From the NCBI GenBank assembly GCA_001692895.1, contig KV748178.1:3272536-3336535 (forward strand): a DNA stretch of 64,000 bases, read 5' to 3'. Origin of the DNA: Cenococcum geophilum 1.58 (Eukaryota; Ascomycota; Dothideomycetes; Gloniales; Gloniaceae). The notes below the pieces were generated by a model that saw only the letters and a list, made by a program, of their open reading frames with translations, did no database searches and had not been told where the DNA came from. Positions 13,261 through 21,899 of this stretch are shown piece after piece; the first letter of the stretch is position 1; the number at the start of each line of letters is the position of its first letter. A program made the position numbers and the translations under genes.

Positions 13261-13490
13261 GGTGTAGCATGCTGTCAACCGATAAAATACGTCCTATTAG
13301 GCTTCGCCAAAAGGACCGGCCTTTTTGGGCCATTTGGGCGATCGATACGTGCCGGGCGTTGAGCTGTTTACTTTGTTCGGGCTATCCGCTGTTCCCCTTG
13401 CCTTGCCTGACTTCAGGCACTCTTAATCGTCTTTTTGAAAGACCTCTAGCAATCTTCAGGTGTCTCATTTTAATGCTCCTGTAGGTTAAA

Positions 13491-14534
13491 ATGTTTCAAA
13501 AACTCAGTTCATTTCGAAAGCAAGTGTACTGCCGTGTAGACTCTGAGGCCCTACTGACGGAGCGAGACGACTCTGATGCTGGGTCTGAAGACTATACACG
13601 AGTTCTTCCAGTATCTCGCCATAACTGGCGGCAAATATGGATGAAAGTCGGTCTGCTCTTCTTCATAATGCTGTCAGTCATTTTTGGCTTCGCATACTAC
13701 TTCAAGGAACCGTCAATTTCTGAATGCGTCAGCAAAACCAATATTTGGTGTGAGTAATTCTGTAGACCCATTACGCCCTAGAACTTGACGCCGTGTCACT
13801 AACTGCCCATAATTTCGAACAGCGCCGGCGAACGCCGTCGTAGAATATGAAGATTTTGATTTTGACAATGACTTCGCACATAAAACAAAGTACCGAGGGC
13901 CGCCAACGCCAGAGCTAGAACGAGCTTGGGAGGACTTGTGGTACTGTACGTTTTTCTATAGGACGGGTCAATAATTTGCGATTACGTTCTAAGAAATGCC
14001 ATTTTCAGACAATGGCGTCCGGTTCCCAGAGGATAGACTTCCGCTCATAAACCGAACCCACGATCTTGGAGGTGGACGAAAGCCACGTAAGGCAGTCGAC
14101 GGTAAAGGGGGATATCATGCCGCGATCGACGTATTTCACCAGCTTCACTGTCTCGTAGGTCACTCCCAGGTGTCTAATATCCAGAGTCTAAAACGCGAAG
14201 CTCATTTCTTTCATAGAACCTTATCCGCCAATACACATGGATTGACTACTATCGGACCCACTCGCGTATCGTTTCAACACCACTCCCTTTCAAAGACAGT
14301 GAAATTGGCATTCGAATGCACCTTGACCACTGCATTGAGACTCTGCGACTTACGCTCATGTGCCATGGTGATACCACGCCTTTGCTCGTTATTGATGATC
14401 CAGAGTTACCGATTGGCGTGGGCGCGGATTTTAGTAGCCACCACAAGTGCCGCAATTTCGAAGTTCTTAGAAAGTGGACGAAGGGGAATCAGATTCAGCC
14501 CACAGTACCGAATACTCATGAGCCGGAAGTGTGA
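13491..14534 (+). CDS. UstYa-family (DUF3328) oxidase, four exons
   Basis: Predicted exons 13491-13749, 13823-13945, 14009-14154 and 14217-14534 give 281 residues; introns of 73, 63 and 62 bp all have GT-AG ends. Residues 53-71 (VGLLFFIMLSVIFGFAYYF) form one membrane segment after a polar N-terminus, as in type II UstYa proteins. Then come the family landmarks S-P-A-N-A-V-V-E-Y (87-95), Y-R-G-P-P-T-P-E (110-117), A-W-E-D-L-W (121-126), and two HxxHC motifs: H-Q-L-H-C (171-175) and H-L-D-H-C (211-215), thought to bind the metal. UstYa proteins oxidise or cyclise RiPP peptides (ustiloxin type) and some other fungal metabolites. Splicing was chosen because it joins HQLHCL to NLIRQYTW in frame, as in the family. 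The gene is intact and free of RIP-type stops, between a gypsy element and a broken gene. No precursor peptide or partner enzyme is nearby, so its substrate is unknown. Confidence 0.92.
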
Positions 14535-14959
14535 GATAAAGGGTTGGTAGTGAATAGGTTACTATCGTGACTTGTAGCATAATTCAGAAACAGGTTCACG
14601 ACTCCGATTAAGGCAATGATACAAGGATTTTACTCTATAAAACTTAGTTCTTTTTGGCCGCTCGCTTTGTGATTTGATGACATGAGGAGTATAAGATTGA
14701 CATATTCAATGCTAAATAGGGAGGAGGGGGATTATTTTTGTGAACGTGCCTTGCCGGGACACACCAGCGTATATATATGCAGGTTGAACAGTAGTAGAAA
14801 TTTGTTCTACGTCTCTTTTCACTTGTTACAGTACCCACATTATTTCCAGGGCGGAGAACGGTCACTCGGCCCAGTTTCCCTGGCACTAAGTGTATACGCG
14901 AACCTGGGTGGACTAGGATATCCATTTTTTGCGCGTATTGCGATTCCTCCCTCTCTATT
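14535..14959. other. Region between the oxidase gene and the split leucine-rich gene
   Basis: No confident gene. Frames here overlap on both strands. A frame in phase with the downstream fragment continues upstream past 14850, so an unplaced upstream exon of the split gene may lie here. I looked for a RiPP precursor (signal peptide plus repeated core with KR/KK sites) and found none. Confidence 0.4.
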
Positions 14960-15172
14960 TCGCAGTATAAATGGCTTCCAGTGTTTCCTCTCTTCTCCAC
15001 TAAGACGGCAGCACCTAAGTTGATTCACCTGGGTATCTCCACGTTACGCGTAGTTTTCATGTCTAGCCTAGACATTAGCGACAATCTGGAAGGAATCAAT
15101 CTTGCTCTGGGCGCTCTTTTGCCTTACTTTAAAAGCTTCAAGGGATTGCATGTTTGCTGGGGGGGCCGATAT
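14960..15172 (+). pseudogene. Leucine-rich/F-box-like gene, 5' half (split by insertion)
   Basis: Reads PKLIHLGISTLRVVF...DNLEGINLAL...PYFKSFKGLHVCW, a leucine-rich pattern of the kind found in fungal F-box-associated proteins. The reading stops at the 13-kb insertion whose target duplication GCCGATAT lies at 15165-15172. Removing the insertion continues directly into 28215 onward (..IETILESICGLGPTLRS). The seven-G run at 15159-15165 puts the two halves out of frame; one G fewer would restore it, so a one-base indel is inferred. The true start and upstream exons are not identified. F-box assignment is by resemblance only; no F-box is visible. Confidence 0.55.
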
Positions 15173-15255
15173 CAGTGTGTCCAAGAGTCCGCGTCGCTGG
15201 CAGCGTCGCTGCCAAGAGGCTGATAACGTAAGCAGTCAGCGAGCTTATACAAGGG

Positions 15256-15315
15256 GGTAACATGAACGGGTCAGATGGCCCACCAGGGTGGGCCATCTGA
15301 CCCGTTCATGTTACC
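15256..15315. repeat. Perfect 60-bp palindrome (29-bp arms, 2-nt centre)
   Basis: GGTAACATGAACGGGTCAGA continues to a centre AG at 15285-15286, and the right arm (15287-15315) is the exact reverse complement of the left (15256-15284). It carries no RIP transitions and directly abuts the repeat block that starts at 15316. It would form a very stable hairpin. Confidence 0.9.
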
Positions 15316-15835
15316 TTATCTCAGGTGCCTCAGCCGCTTCTCCGAGAAATTTACGGCGTTGCATGGCCCCACTCTCTTGCCACAGCCCCACTCTGCCAAC
15401 TCCTGCGAACTCCTGAGCCAATAGAACGTCGCGCTACCCCTACCCCCCCTGCAACCCCCAAATTCCTCTGCGAAGCGTCTGAGAGATTATGGGCGCGCGT
15501 TTGCTGTAAACCGGGCCCGATCCTTAACGTGTGTTAACTTTAAGCAACTATAGCGGGGTCAATCTAGCAGCTACGGTTATAGTTTGCGATGCAATTAAAT
15601 TATAATATCCTCTATTAGTATATTCTAGTAAATTTAACTAGCTAACCAACATATTAGGGGGCGAAGTACAGCCTTAAAGTTTAAAGACGCGTTTTTAAAC
15701 CCGGTCCTGCCTAACTAGCCTCATTAACATAGCAACCGTACTCCACCACCACACCTCTATTCACCCTAAAACTTCCTAAGGTACCTCTTATACCCTATTA
15801 CAAACAGCTCACCTAATTATACTATACCTATACTA
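15316..15835 (+). repeat. Dispersed repeat block, least mutated copy
   Basis: Matches, in reverse complement, 59303-59599 plus 44945-45347, which is one copy split by gypsy D. Its first 225 bp (15316-15540) are GC-rich and largely RIP-free. It contains the motif ACTCCTGAGCCAATAG, which recurs in many repeats of the window. Element type unknown; it may be a solo LTR or part of a larger DNA element. Confidence 0.7.
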
Positions 15836-15888
15836 GTAGGTATAGATTTGCTTTACAGTAGGGGGGAAGATTTAGGTAGAGCCTCGTA

Positions 15889-16036
15889 TCCCTTAACACG
15901 CTTGCGTCCTACGAGGCGGGCCGTGCGCGAACACCAGAATCAAAAGTACGCGTATGGTCACGCAGCCTTGATCCTACTGATTCTATTGGCTAGCTCTTAT
16001 CGATAACGGTAGGACGCAAACCAGCGTGTTAAGGGA
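15889..16036. mobile_element. 148-bp MITE, TA target site
   Basis: Ends TCCCTTAACACGC... and ...GCGTGTTAAGGGA are inverted repeats (a few extra bases in the right arm), flanked by TA at 15887-15888 and 16037-16038. GTAGGACGCAA near the right end mirrors TTGCGTCCTAC near the left. Parts of the same sequence occur at about 28703-28775 and about 2445-2690. The TA duplication points to a Tc1/mariner-type source. Confidence 0.75.
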
Positions 16037-16039
16037 TAG

Positions 16040-16305
16040 AGCTTTAGTAGAGCCTTATATAGAGCTTCGTGTAGAGTTTCGTATAGAGCTTTATACAAAG
16101 CTTTATACAGAGCTTTATATAAAGCTTTATGCAGAGCTTTATATAGAGCTTCGTATAGAGCTTTATGCAGAGCTTTGTGCAGAGCTTTATATAGAGCTTT
16201 ATACAGAGCTTTATATAGAGCTTTGTATAGAGCTTTATACAGAGCTTCATACAGAGCTTTATACAGAGCTTTGTGCAGAGCCTTATACAGAGCTATATGC
16301 AGGCG
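16040..16305. repeat. 12-bp minisatellite (AGAGCTTTATAC-type)
   Basis: About 20 imperfect units of AGAGCTTTATA(C/T). Because 12 is a multiple of 3 it reads open on both strands (repeating ELYTELYIEL forward, KLYIKLC reverse). The proteins are artefacts of the repeat: no signal peptide and no Kex2 sites. Confidence 0.9.
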
Positions 16306-16494
16306 TGCAGATATGTAGATTGCAGATGTATAGACGTGCAGACATTCGTACGGGCGTTCATATAGGTAACTAATTAATTAATTAATTGTATGGACGTTTA
16401 TAAAGCCGTTTATACGGGTATTTAGTTAATTGATTATATAGACGTTTATAGAGCCGTTTATATAGGCAATTATAGAGACTTCCTAGTATATTAG

Positions 16495-16850
16495 TGCTGC
16501 GTATTAGGAGAGTTTTAGAGCTCCGTATTAAGCTTTAAGTAGAGCTTTAAGCAGAGCCTCGCGTAGAGCTTTTAAGCAGAGCTTTTAAGCAGAGCTCCGT
16601 ACAGAGCCTTAAGTAGAGCTTTGAGCAGAGCGTCGTGCAGAGCTTCAAGCAGAGCATCATGCAAAGCTTTAAGCAGAGCTTCAATAGAGCTTTAAGTGGA
16701 GCCTCATACAGAGCTTCGAGTAGAGCTTTAAGTAGAGCTTTAAGCAGAGCTTTATATAGGCGTTCGTGCAGGCGTTCGTACAGGCGTTTATATATACGTT
16801 CGTGTAGGTTTATAGGGACGTTTGTAGGGACATTTATAGGGACGTTTATA
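16495..16850. repeat. Second, less regular GAGCTTTAAGCA minisatellite
   Basis: Units of GAGCTTTAAGCA/GTA repeat with irregular spacing to about 16755, followed by short GGCGTTCGTGCAG- and GGGACGTTTATA-type units to about 16850. Related to the array at 16040. The 190 bp between the arrays is AT-rich with a short AATT run and no gene. Confidence 0.75.
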
Positions 16851-16852
16851 GG

Positions 16853-17245
16853 GGTATTAGGGGCACGGTCGGGCTCTATTGCGAATGTAATATATAGAGT
16901 AGGAGATAAGCTTTCAAATAGAGGTATTAGCGAGCTAAGAAGTGCTATATTAGGGGTTAAAGTACGACGTTAAAGGCGATACAACTATCGTCCACTAGTG
17001 AGGCTATACAGCCCTTATAAAACGCGCCTATAATCTCTTAGACCCTCAGAGACAAATCCACCTCAGCGCTCTATAATTGGCTACTAAAGCTAGCGCAAGC
17101 ACTAACGCCTGCGGCGTACATTAGTTGCGGCGCCAGTCACTAATTAGCTTAGGTGTAGCAGTGCTAGCCGCTTATTGGCTCAGGAGTTTGTAAGAGGTAA
17201 GGTAGATTTTCTCTCCGAGGGTCTAAGTCAACTAAGATAAATATT
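16853..17245 (-). repeat. Dispersed repeat block (inverted relative to 29900-30316)
   Basis: The reverse complement aligns over about 400 bp with 29900-30316, diverging beyond both ends. This copy is less RIP-mutated (for example GCGGCGTACATTAGTTGCGGC is retained). It also contains a CTCAGGAGTT/CCAAT-type motif at about 17176. Possibly a solo LTR; no TSD identified. Confidence 0.7.
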
Positions 17246-17491
17246 ACCCCCTTATAGAGTTGTGACAGTCAGTAGCCATAAAACTACAGCTAGCTGACAG
17301 CTCGCTGCCTTAGTGGTAAGATTTAGTAGTAAGCTATAGCTTTTAGTAGAAATTAAGGATATTTAATTCTTCGGCTAAGATCCGGTTAGTTAATTATACG
17401 CTAAGTAATAAGAAACCTATAGGAATCTCTCGCTTAGCTATAGTATTCTCGCTTATATAAGTATTTATATACTAAGAAATATTTTAATGCA
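17246..17491. other. AT-rich remnant of the carrier element
   Basis: Contains GACAGTCAG and CAGCTAGCTGACAGC (17265-17305), also found near the right end of the 13-kb insertion (28078-28105), so these may be subterminal motifs of the carrier. About 17440-17480 matches 27465-27510 in reverse complement. No coding content. Confidence 0.45.
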
Positions 17492-17493
17492 TA

Positions 17494-17546
17494 ACGTATT
17501 CTACCACCGAGTGGCCGATACCACCGAGTGGCCGGAAATTTCTTGG
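17494..17546 (+). repeat. Left terminal inverted repeat of the pogo element
   Basis: Exact reverse complement of 19291-19343 and free of RIP changes relative to its partner. Includes the internal 17-bp direct repeat. Confidence 0.93.
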
Positions 17547-17556
17547 CGCTACCATC

Positions 17557-19263
17557 TCAACTTTCTGTTTCTTCTAAACTATCGTCAGAACTACATAAAA
17601 AACTATACTGAGTACTCGCATCAGACTCAGAGGACTCCTCTTCAGCTACCTGGCATGTTCGCGCGTTGTGCCTAGTCCCTCCACAGTTTCCACAGCGCCG
17701 TAGAGCTCGTTGAGCCCCATCTTGACCCTCCCTACTATAAGCCTTCTTCGATGACTGAAGCGCTGCAAAGGCCTTAGCAGCTACCTGCGTTGCTCCCTCA
17801 CCATACTCTAGCGTACCACCTTTCTGAATCTGCTTCCTTTTGCGCGTTTTACGCTTCGTAACTACCTGTAATTGCTCCTCAAGCTCAGTAACGCGGGAGT
17901 GTAAAAGCGCGTTTTGGTGTAGCATTAGTTTAGCGCCTTTAATAAGCTGGACAAATCCAGACTGAGCTGTTGTAGGCGATCGAGCGATAGAGTCGCGTAC
18001 GAGCTTCGACTGCGATCCAAATTCGAGCGTATTGCTTGGGGTTTTGGACTGCCACAGGGTCTCTAGTGGGACGGGTCCTGGCGGGGTACGCAATCGTATA
18101 TTGAGGCGATTAAGTACTACAGCCGCGTCTATAGGGACTAGCCCTGATGCTTTAAAGGCCTTCTTGCAGTTCTCTGTTGTAAATACGTCAAAAAACGCGT
18201 CCCTAAAGGCTGGCAAGAAGCCTTCCTTATTAATATGGAAGATGCGCCGGCGTGCTAAGTCCCGAACGCGCTGGGAGTACTTAAGCTTTAACGGCAAGAA
18301 GCAGACTATGTTAAGCGGCTGAAGTATATACAACGAATAAGCTGGCATACAGAGCGTTAGAATCTTATTTTTAAGGCAGTAGTCCTTAAATTCCTAGTTA
18401 AGGTGGCTCTTATGCCCGTCTAGAATAAGTAGTCGATACCCCCCCACCTAATACGCCTTTGTATGCGCGTCAAAATGCTTTAACCACTCTAGCCTAAGCA
18501 CGTTGTTTGTCCAGCCGTTCTTAGAGACTAAAAGCTTCCAATTGCGCGGTATATCTGTCTCCTCATACCACGCAGAGATATGGACGCGCCCTTTATAGAT
18601 AATGAATGGTGGGGTCGCATATCCTATAGCGCAGATACTCTGGATAACTGTAACCCATTCCCGATCGCCTGGTTGGATAAGATTAGGCCTTATACGTCTC
18701 TCTAAACCTATAACAACCTTTATAGACCCAATAACGCCTATCTGGAACCCAGTCTTGTTAAAGTTGTGCATATCATTGTCGTGGACGCCGTACTTAGCTT
18801 TAGTCTCCTCTACTAGCTTAAACCACGCGCTAATCACCTCAGGGTCTTCCTACTATATCCTCTGGCGGTCCTTTACTCGATTCCAAGCCATTTTAAGCTC
18901 ATCTAAACACGTTATAAATCTTCCAGCCTATTGCTTGCCCACAGGCTTTCCACCCCGCGCGTCTAAAAGTTTATCTGCTATATCTGCTACCTCACACAGC
19001 CGGGGCGCAAATCCTCGTGCGTTGAGGTCAAGAATGTATTGGACGATTGTTTGCTCTTCAGTTGGGGTAAGCTTCTTGCAATTTGGAGCACAATCACGTC
19101 GTCCTTTGGTTCCGTTGACGCGTCGGCGAAGGGTTCGAGCAGGTACATTAAAAGTAGTAGCAGCAGCGTCGGCGCTTTTGAACTGCTTATATTGGAGAGC
19201 TTGTAGGGCAAGTTTAATTCTCCCTTATTGTTGAATAGATTGCGCGTTATTTAATTGAGACAT
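17557..19263 (-). pseudogene. pogo/Fot1 DDE transposase, RIP-inactivated
   Basis: One minus-strand frame of 568 codons from ATG at 19263 to the stop at 17557, broken by about six TAA/TAG codons, mostly where Gln or Trp is expected. It starts M-S-Q-L-N-N-A-Q and has an N-terminal helix-turn-helix (SADAAATTFNVPARTLRRRV), then a CENP-B-type domain (..GFAPRLCEVADIADKLLDARGG..). The DDE core reads H-N-F-N-K-T-G-F where family members have F-D-E-T-G-F: catalytic Asp to Asn and Glu to Lys, both G-to-A changes. The second Asp survives in L-I-L-D-G-H. Further on come LQPLN, a coiled-coil-like stretch, and a C-terminal zinc knuckle C-G-N-C-G-G-T-R-H-N-A-R-T-C. About the usual Fot1 length. Not functional. 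Confidence 0.9.
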
Positions 19264-19290
19264 TGCGCGTAATAGTTGTAGTGTTGGTTG

Positions 19291-19343
19291 CCAAGAAATT
19301 TCCGGCCACTCGGTGGTATCGGCCACTCGGTGGTAGAATACGT
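19291..19343 (-). repeat. Right terminal inverted repeat of the pogo element
   Basis: Exact reverse complement of 17494-17546; followed by the duplicated TA at 19344-19345. Confidence 0.93.
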
Positions 19344-19345
19344 TA

Positions 19346-19764
19346 TACCATTACTAAAATTAATTAAACTAGGTATTAACTACCCTTAACTATATTATAA
19401 CTATATATAATTAAAGCTCTATATTTCTAATAGAGTTTCTATTACGGCAACTCAGTCAATTAAGGTACTAGCACGGTAATACAACGCGCGCAGGCCTGTA
19501 CGATTGGTAGTCTATAGACTTAAACATCAAGATCAAGAGCAGAAGGTAGAAAAGGACACGTCTATATACATATGCCAAGGCTCAAGCGAGCCCCCTAACT
19601 AGATCCGTTACGGTGCCGTAACAGTTTCTTTACTATACTATCTATATTATTTATAAGTAGCTAGTTATATAATAGCTTTATAGTAGTATAATAAAGGGTA
19701 GCTATTAAGCTGTTTTATTTTATATATACGGTCGCAATATATATATATATATAAATCTTAGATA
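19346..19764. other. AT-rich remnant without genes
   Basis: RIP-like sequence with one GC-richer patch at about 19480-19600. GTGCCGTAACAG at about 19611-19622 resembles the LTR terminus of the TRIM at 37696-39073 but no LTR could be delimited. A TA dinucleotide run lies at 19737-19753. Confidence 0.4.
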
Positions 19765-19766
19765 TA

Positions 19767-20746
19767 CAGTAATGTACACGACCAGCTTCCACCCCCCCTT
19801 TGGCAAGGGCTCCAAAATTTTAAATTCGGTACGCGCATCCAATCTCGCCTGGTTGCCACCAACTGTACATAGTAATTGTAGCGAAGCCGCATACTTGGCT
19901 GCAAGAACTTTAATTCTATAGTACAGTACATTGCACGACCAGCTTCCCCCCCCTTGAAAAAAAGTATATTTCGCTTCGGTACGCGGGGTCGCCAAATAAG
20001 CCGTATGCTTGGCTGCAAGAACTTTGCTTCTGGCGGACTTGCGATCGGCCTTCCTCCGCAGTGTCGTGATCTTTGTCAAGTATCGTAAGGTTTCCACCCG
20101 TACGATATTGCCAAATTCCATCGACCTCTCTGCGGAGACAGCGTTGTACTCGCGTTTTGGCGGCCACAACGGGAGGGGTAGTTAAGGGGAAGAGGAAGAA
20201 GCGTACGTCTTCAATTTAGTTCTCCTGGCCAACCAAGGCGATTCTCCATGGCAACCAAAAAGGTCCTTGCGTGTAGCCACAGCCGTTCGCTACAATTACT
20301 ATGTACAGTTGGTGGCAGTCAGGCGAGATTGGATGCGCGTACCGAATTTAAAATTTTCGCAGCGCTCGCTAAAGGGGGGGGGGGAAGCTGGTCGTGCAAT
20401 GCACTGTATCGTAATCTTCGTTAATATTATAGGTTTCCACTCGTATAATATTACTAAATTTCATTAGTAATTGCGGAGACGGCTTTATATTCGCGTTTTG
20501 GCGGAGGTATAAGCAAAAGAGGAAGCGTACGTTAAGGAAATATATATTAGGGGAGCGTCGTTAAGCAAGTTCTGAATTTAATTCTCCCGGCCAACTAGAA
20601 TAATTCTCCATGGTAACTAAAATAGTCCTTGCGTGTAGCTATAACCGTTCACTACAATTACTAGTGAGATTAGATGCGCGTACCAAATTTAAAATTTTAG
20701 AGCACTCGCTAAAGGGGGGGGTGGAAGCTAGTCGTGCATATTACTG
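19767..20746. mobile_element. Foldback MITE, outer copy (interrupted by a second MITE)
   Basis: Ends CAGTAATGTACACGACCAGC (19767) and the reverse complement of CAGTAATATGCACGAC (20746), flanked by TA at 19765-19766 and 20747-20748. The inverted arms extend about 100 bp inward (GGTACGCGCATCCAATCTCG region). It is split at about 19922 by the copy at 19924-20406. The interior matches the uninterrupted copy at 28869-29361. It encodes nothing; open frames here are foldback artefacts. Confidence 0.85.
19924..20406. mobile_element. Foldback MITE, inner copy nested in the outer copy
   Basis: 483 bp with ends CAGTACATTGCACGACCAGC and the reverse complement of CAGTGCATTGCACGACC, flanked by TA at 19922-19923 and 20407-20408. 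It lies inside a sister element. The empty target can be read in the copy at 28869-29361, around 29024 (TTCTACAGTGTCGTAATC). Far fewer RIP transitions than the outer copy. Confidence 0.87.
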
Positions 20747-20748
20747 TA

Positions 20749-21026
20749 CTTATATATTATAATAATATAAAAATAAAGTATTATACTTTTAATATAGCTT
20801 CTATATATTACTATCTATAATCTATATAAATGGCTAATAGTTTAGTTATATTATAGTAGAGTAATAAAAGGGTATTTAGGCTTTAAGGTTTAAAGGAGAT
20901 CTTTATAGGTTTTATTATAGAGCTTTATCTACTACCTAGAGCTAAGGTATAACTTACTCTATAATAATAACTAAGACTTCTTAAGTTAGGAATATCCTAT
21001 TTATAGTAACTACTACCTCTTTAAGG
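20749..21026. other. AT-rich remnant without genes
   Basis: Low-complexity A/T sequence between the nested MITEs and gypsy C; nothing recognisable. Confidence 0.5.
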
Positions 21027-21031
21027 AATAC

Positions 21032-21224
21032 TGTTATGGGATAGGGGTAGTGGCTACAAAGCGTATGTATTCGAGGAGTCTATAAGACGTTGCGCGATCA
21101 ATTATAAGGGTCGAGGGCGTAAGGAGGTAATATACCTACGCGTAGCTAATATAAGCTGTACGCGAGGTATACGCGAGAGCATGGGGCTCTCCTATAGAGG
21201 CCCCTACGGTAGGGTTCCGTAACA
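21032..21224 (-). repeat. 3' LTR of gypsy C
   Basis: 193 bp, TGTTATGG...CCGTAACA. Differs from the other LTR by transitions only, as far as read. Confidence 0.93.
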
Positions 21225-21373
21225 CTACCCCCCCTTTTATAGAGGCGGAGCTCCGGCGACGCTGTGGTTACTATATATATATAGAAGAAACATTTAAGGT
21301 ATAGAAAAGAAGAAAAGGGGGGTATTGCTGAAGGCTTAAAATAACATTATATAATAGGGCTTAGTATCTAAGA

Positions 21374-21423
21374 ATCCAACTAATTAGATAACTTTAACCG
21401 CCGGTTAAAGTTCCTGGATATCT
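21374..21423 (-). repeat. Palindrome-bearing segment shared with gypsy D
   Basis: Contains the 23-bp palindrome AACTTTAACC-GCC-GGTTAAAGTT (21390-21412). On the element's own strand about 49 nt match 57546-57594 in gypsy D, in the same place near the 3' end, although the two elements are otherwise different families. Confidence 0.8.
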
Positions 21424-21899
21424 TAATGATATTCCGGTTATGTGATCGTACTTTGCTATAATCTAATGGTAATCTGACGGCAATTTGCCCTTATATAGTA
21501 ATATATAACGGTTTAACTCTATAAGGGCTCCTATAGAGGATTAGGTATAAAGTCTCTACTTAGGCCTAATTTCTGTAGGTTCGCGTAGTAAAAGTCGCTA
21601 ATTAGATCCTTTATATTTTTAAAGTCTTCCTATAGTTGCCATTCTGGCTGATTTATGTTAAATCCTATATATATAGCTCTGTAGTAGAGTCGTCGTCCTT
21701 TACCTTTGCTAAAGTATTTAGAGTTAATAATCCGTTTAACGGTCCACTCCTCGTGGTTCTTATCTTCGTTCTCATCTCGGATTAGTACTAGTAGGGGTTT
21801 AGGCTATATCTGCCCCGGTAAGGGGTTAGGCTAATAGAGGTGTAGTAGCTATAGGTAAAATACGGGCTATATCCCGCGGGTGGCTAGGGCAGGTAAAAG

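Larger units (their letters stand above)
17494..19343 (-). mobile_element. pogo/Fot1-type DNA transposon (1,850 bp)
   Basis: Perfect 53-bp terminal inverted repeats (17494-17546 and 19291-19343) flanked by TA at 17492-17493 and 19344-19345. Size, TA duplication and a CENP-B-type DDE transposase on the minus strand place it in the pogo/Fot1 group of Tc1/mariner. Each TIR carries an internal 17-bp direct repeat (CCACCGAGTGGCCGATA, then CCACCGAGTGGCCGG). It sits inside the hAT-like composite, so it inserted later. Confidence 0.93.

Noticed and set aside
13269..13484. 71-codon frame just upstream of the oxidase gene as a small gene or precursor peptide
   Set aside because: It lies in the probable promoter/5' UTR, ends just before the oxidase ATG, and has no signal peptide plus repeated core.
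13996..14550. 184-codon frame as a separate protein overlapping the oxidase
   Set aside because: It is oxidase exon 3 read through the intron into another frame; the spliced model explains both HxxHC motifs.
16026..16373. Repetitive ELYTELYIEL open frame as a RiPP precursor for the nearby UstYa enzyme
   Set aside because: It is a 12-bp minisatellite open on both strands, with no signal peptide, no Kex2 KR/KK sites and no hydrophobic leader.
19720..20467. Several 66-149-codon frames in the foldback MITEs (also around 28814-29922) as genes
   Set aside because: All lie in the inverted arms of MITEs, recur in every copy in several frames, and show no protein pattern.
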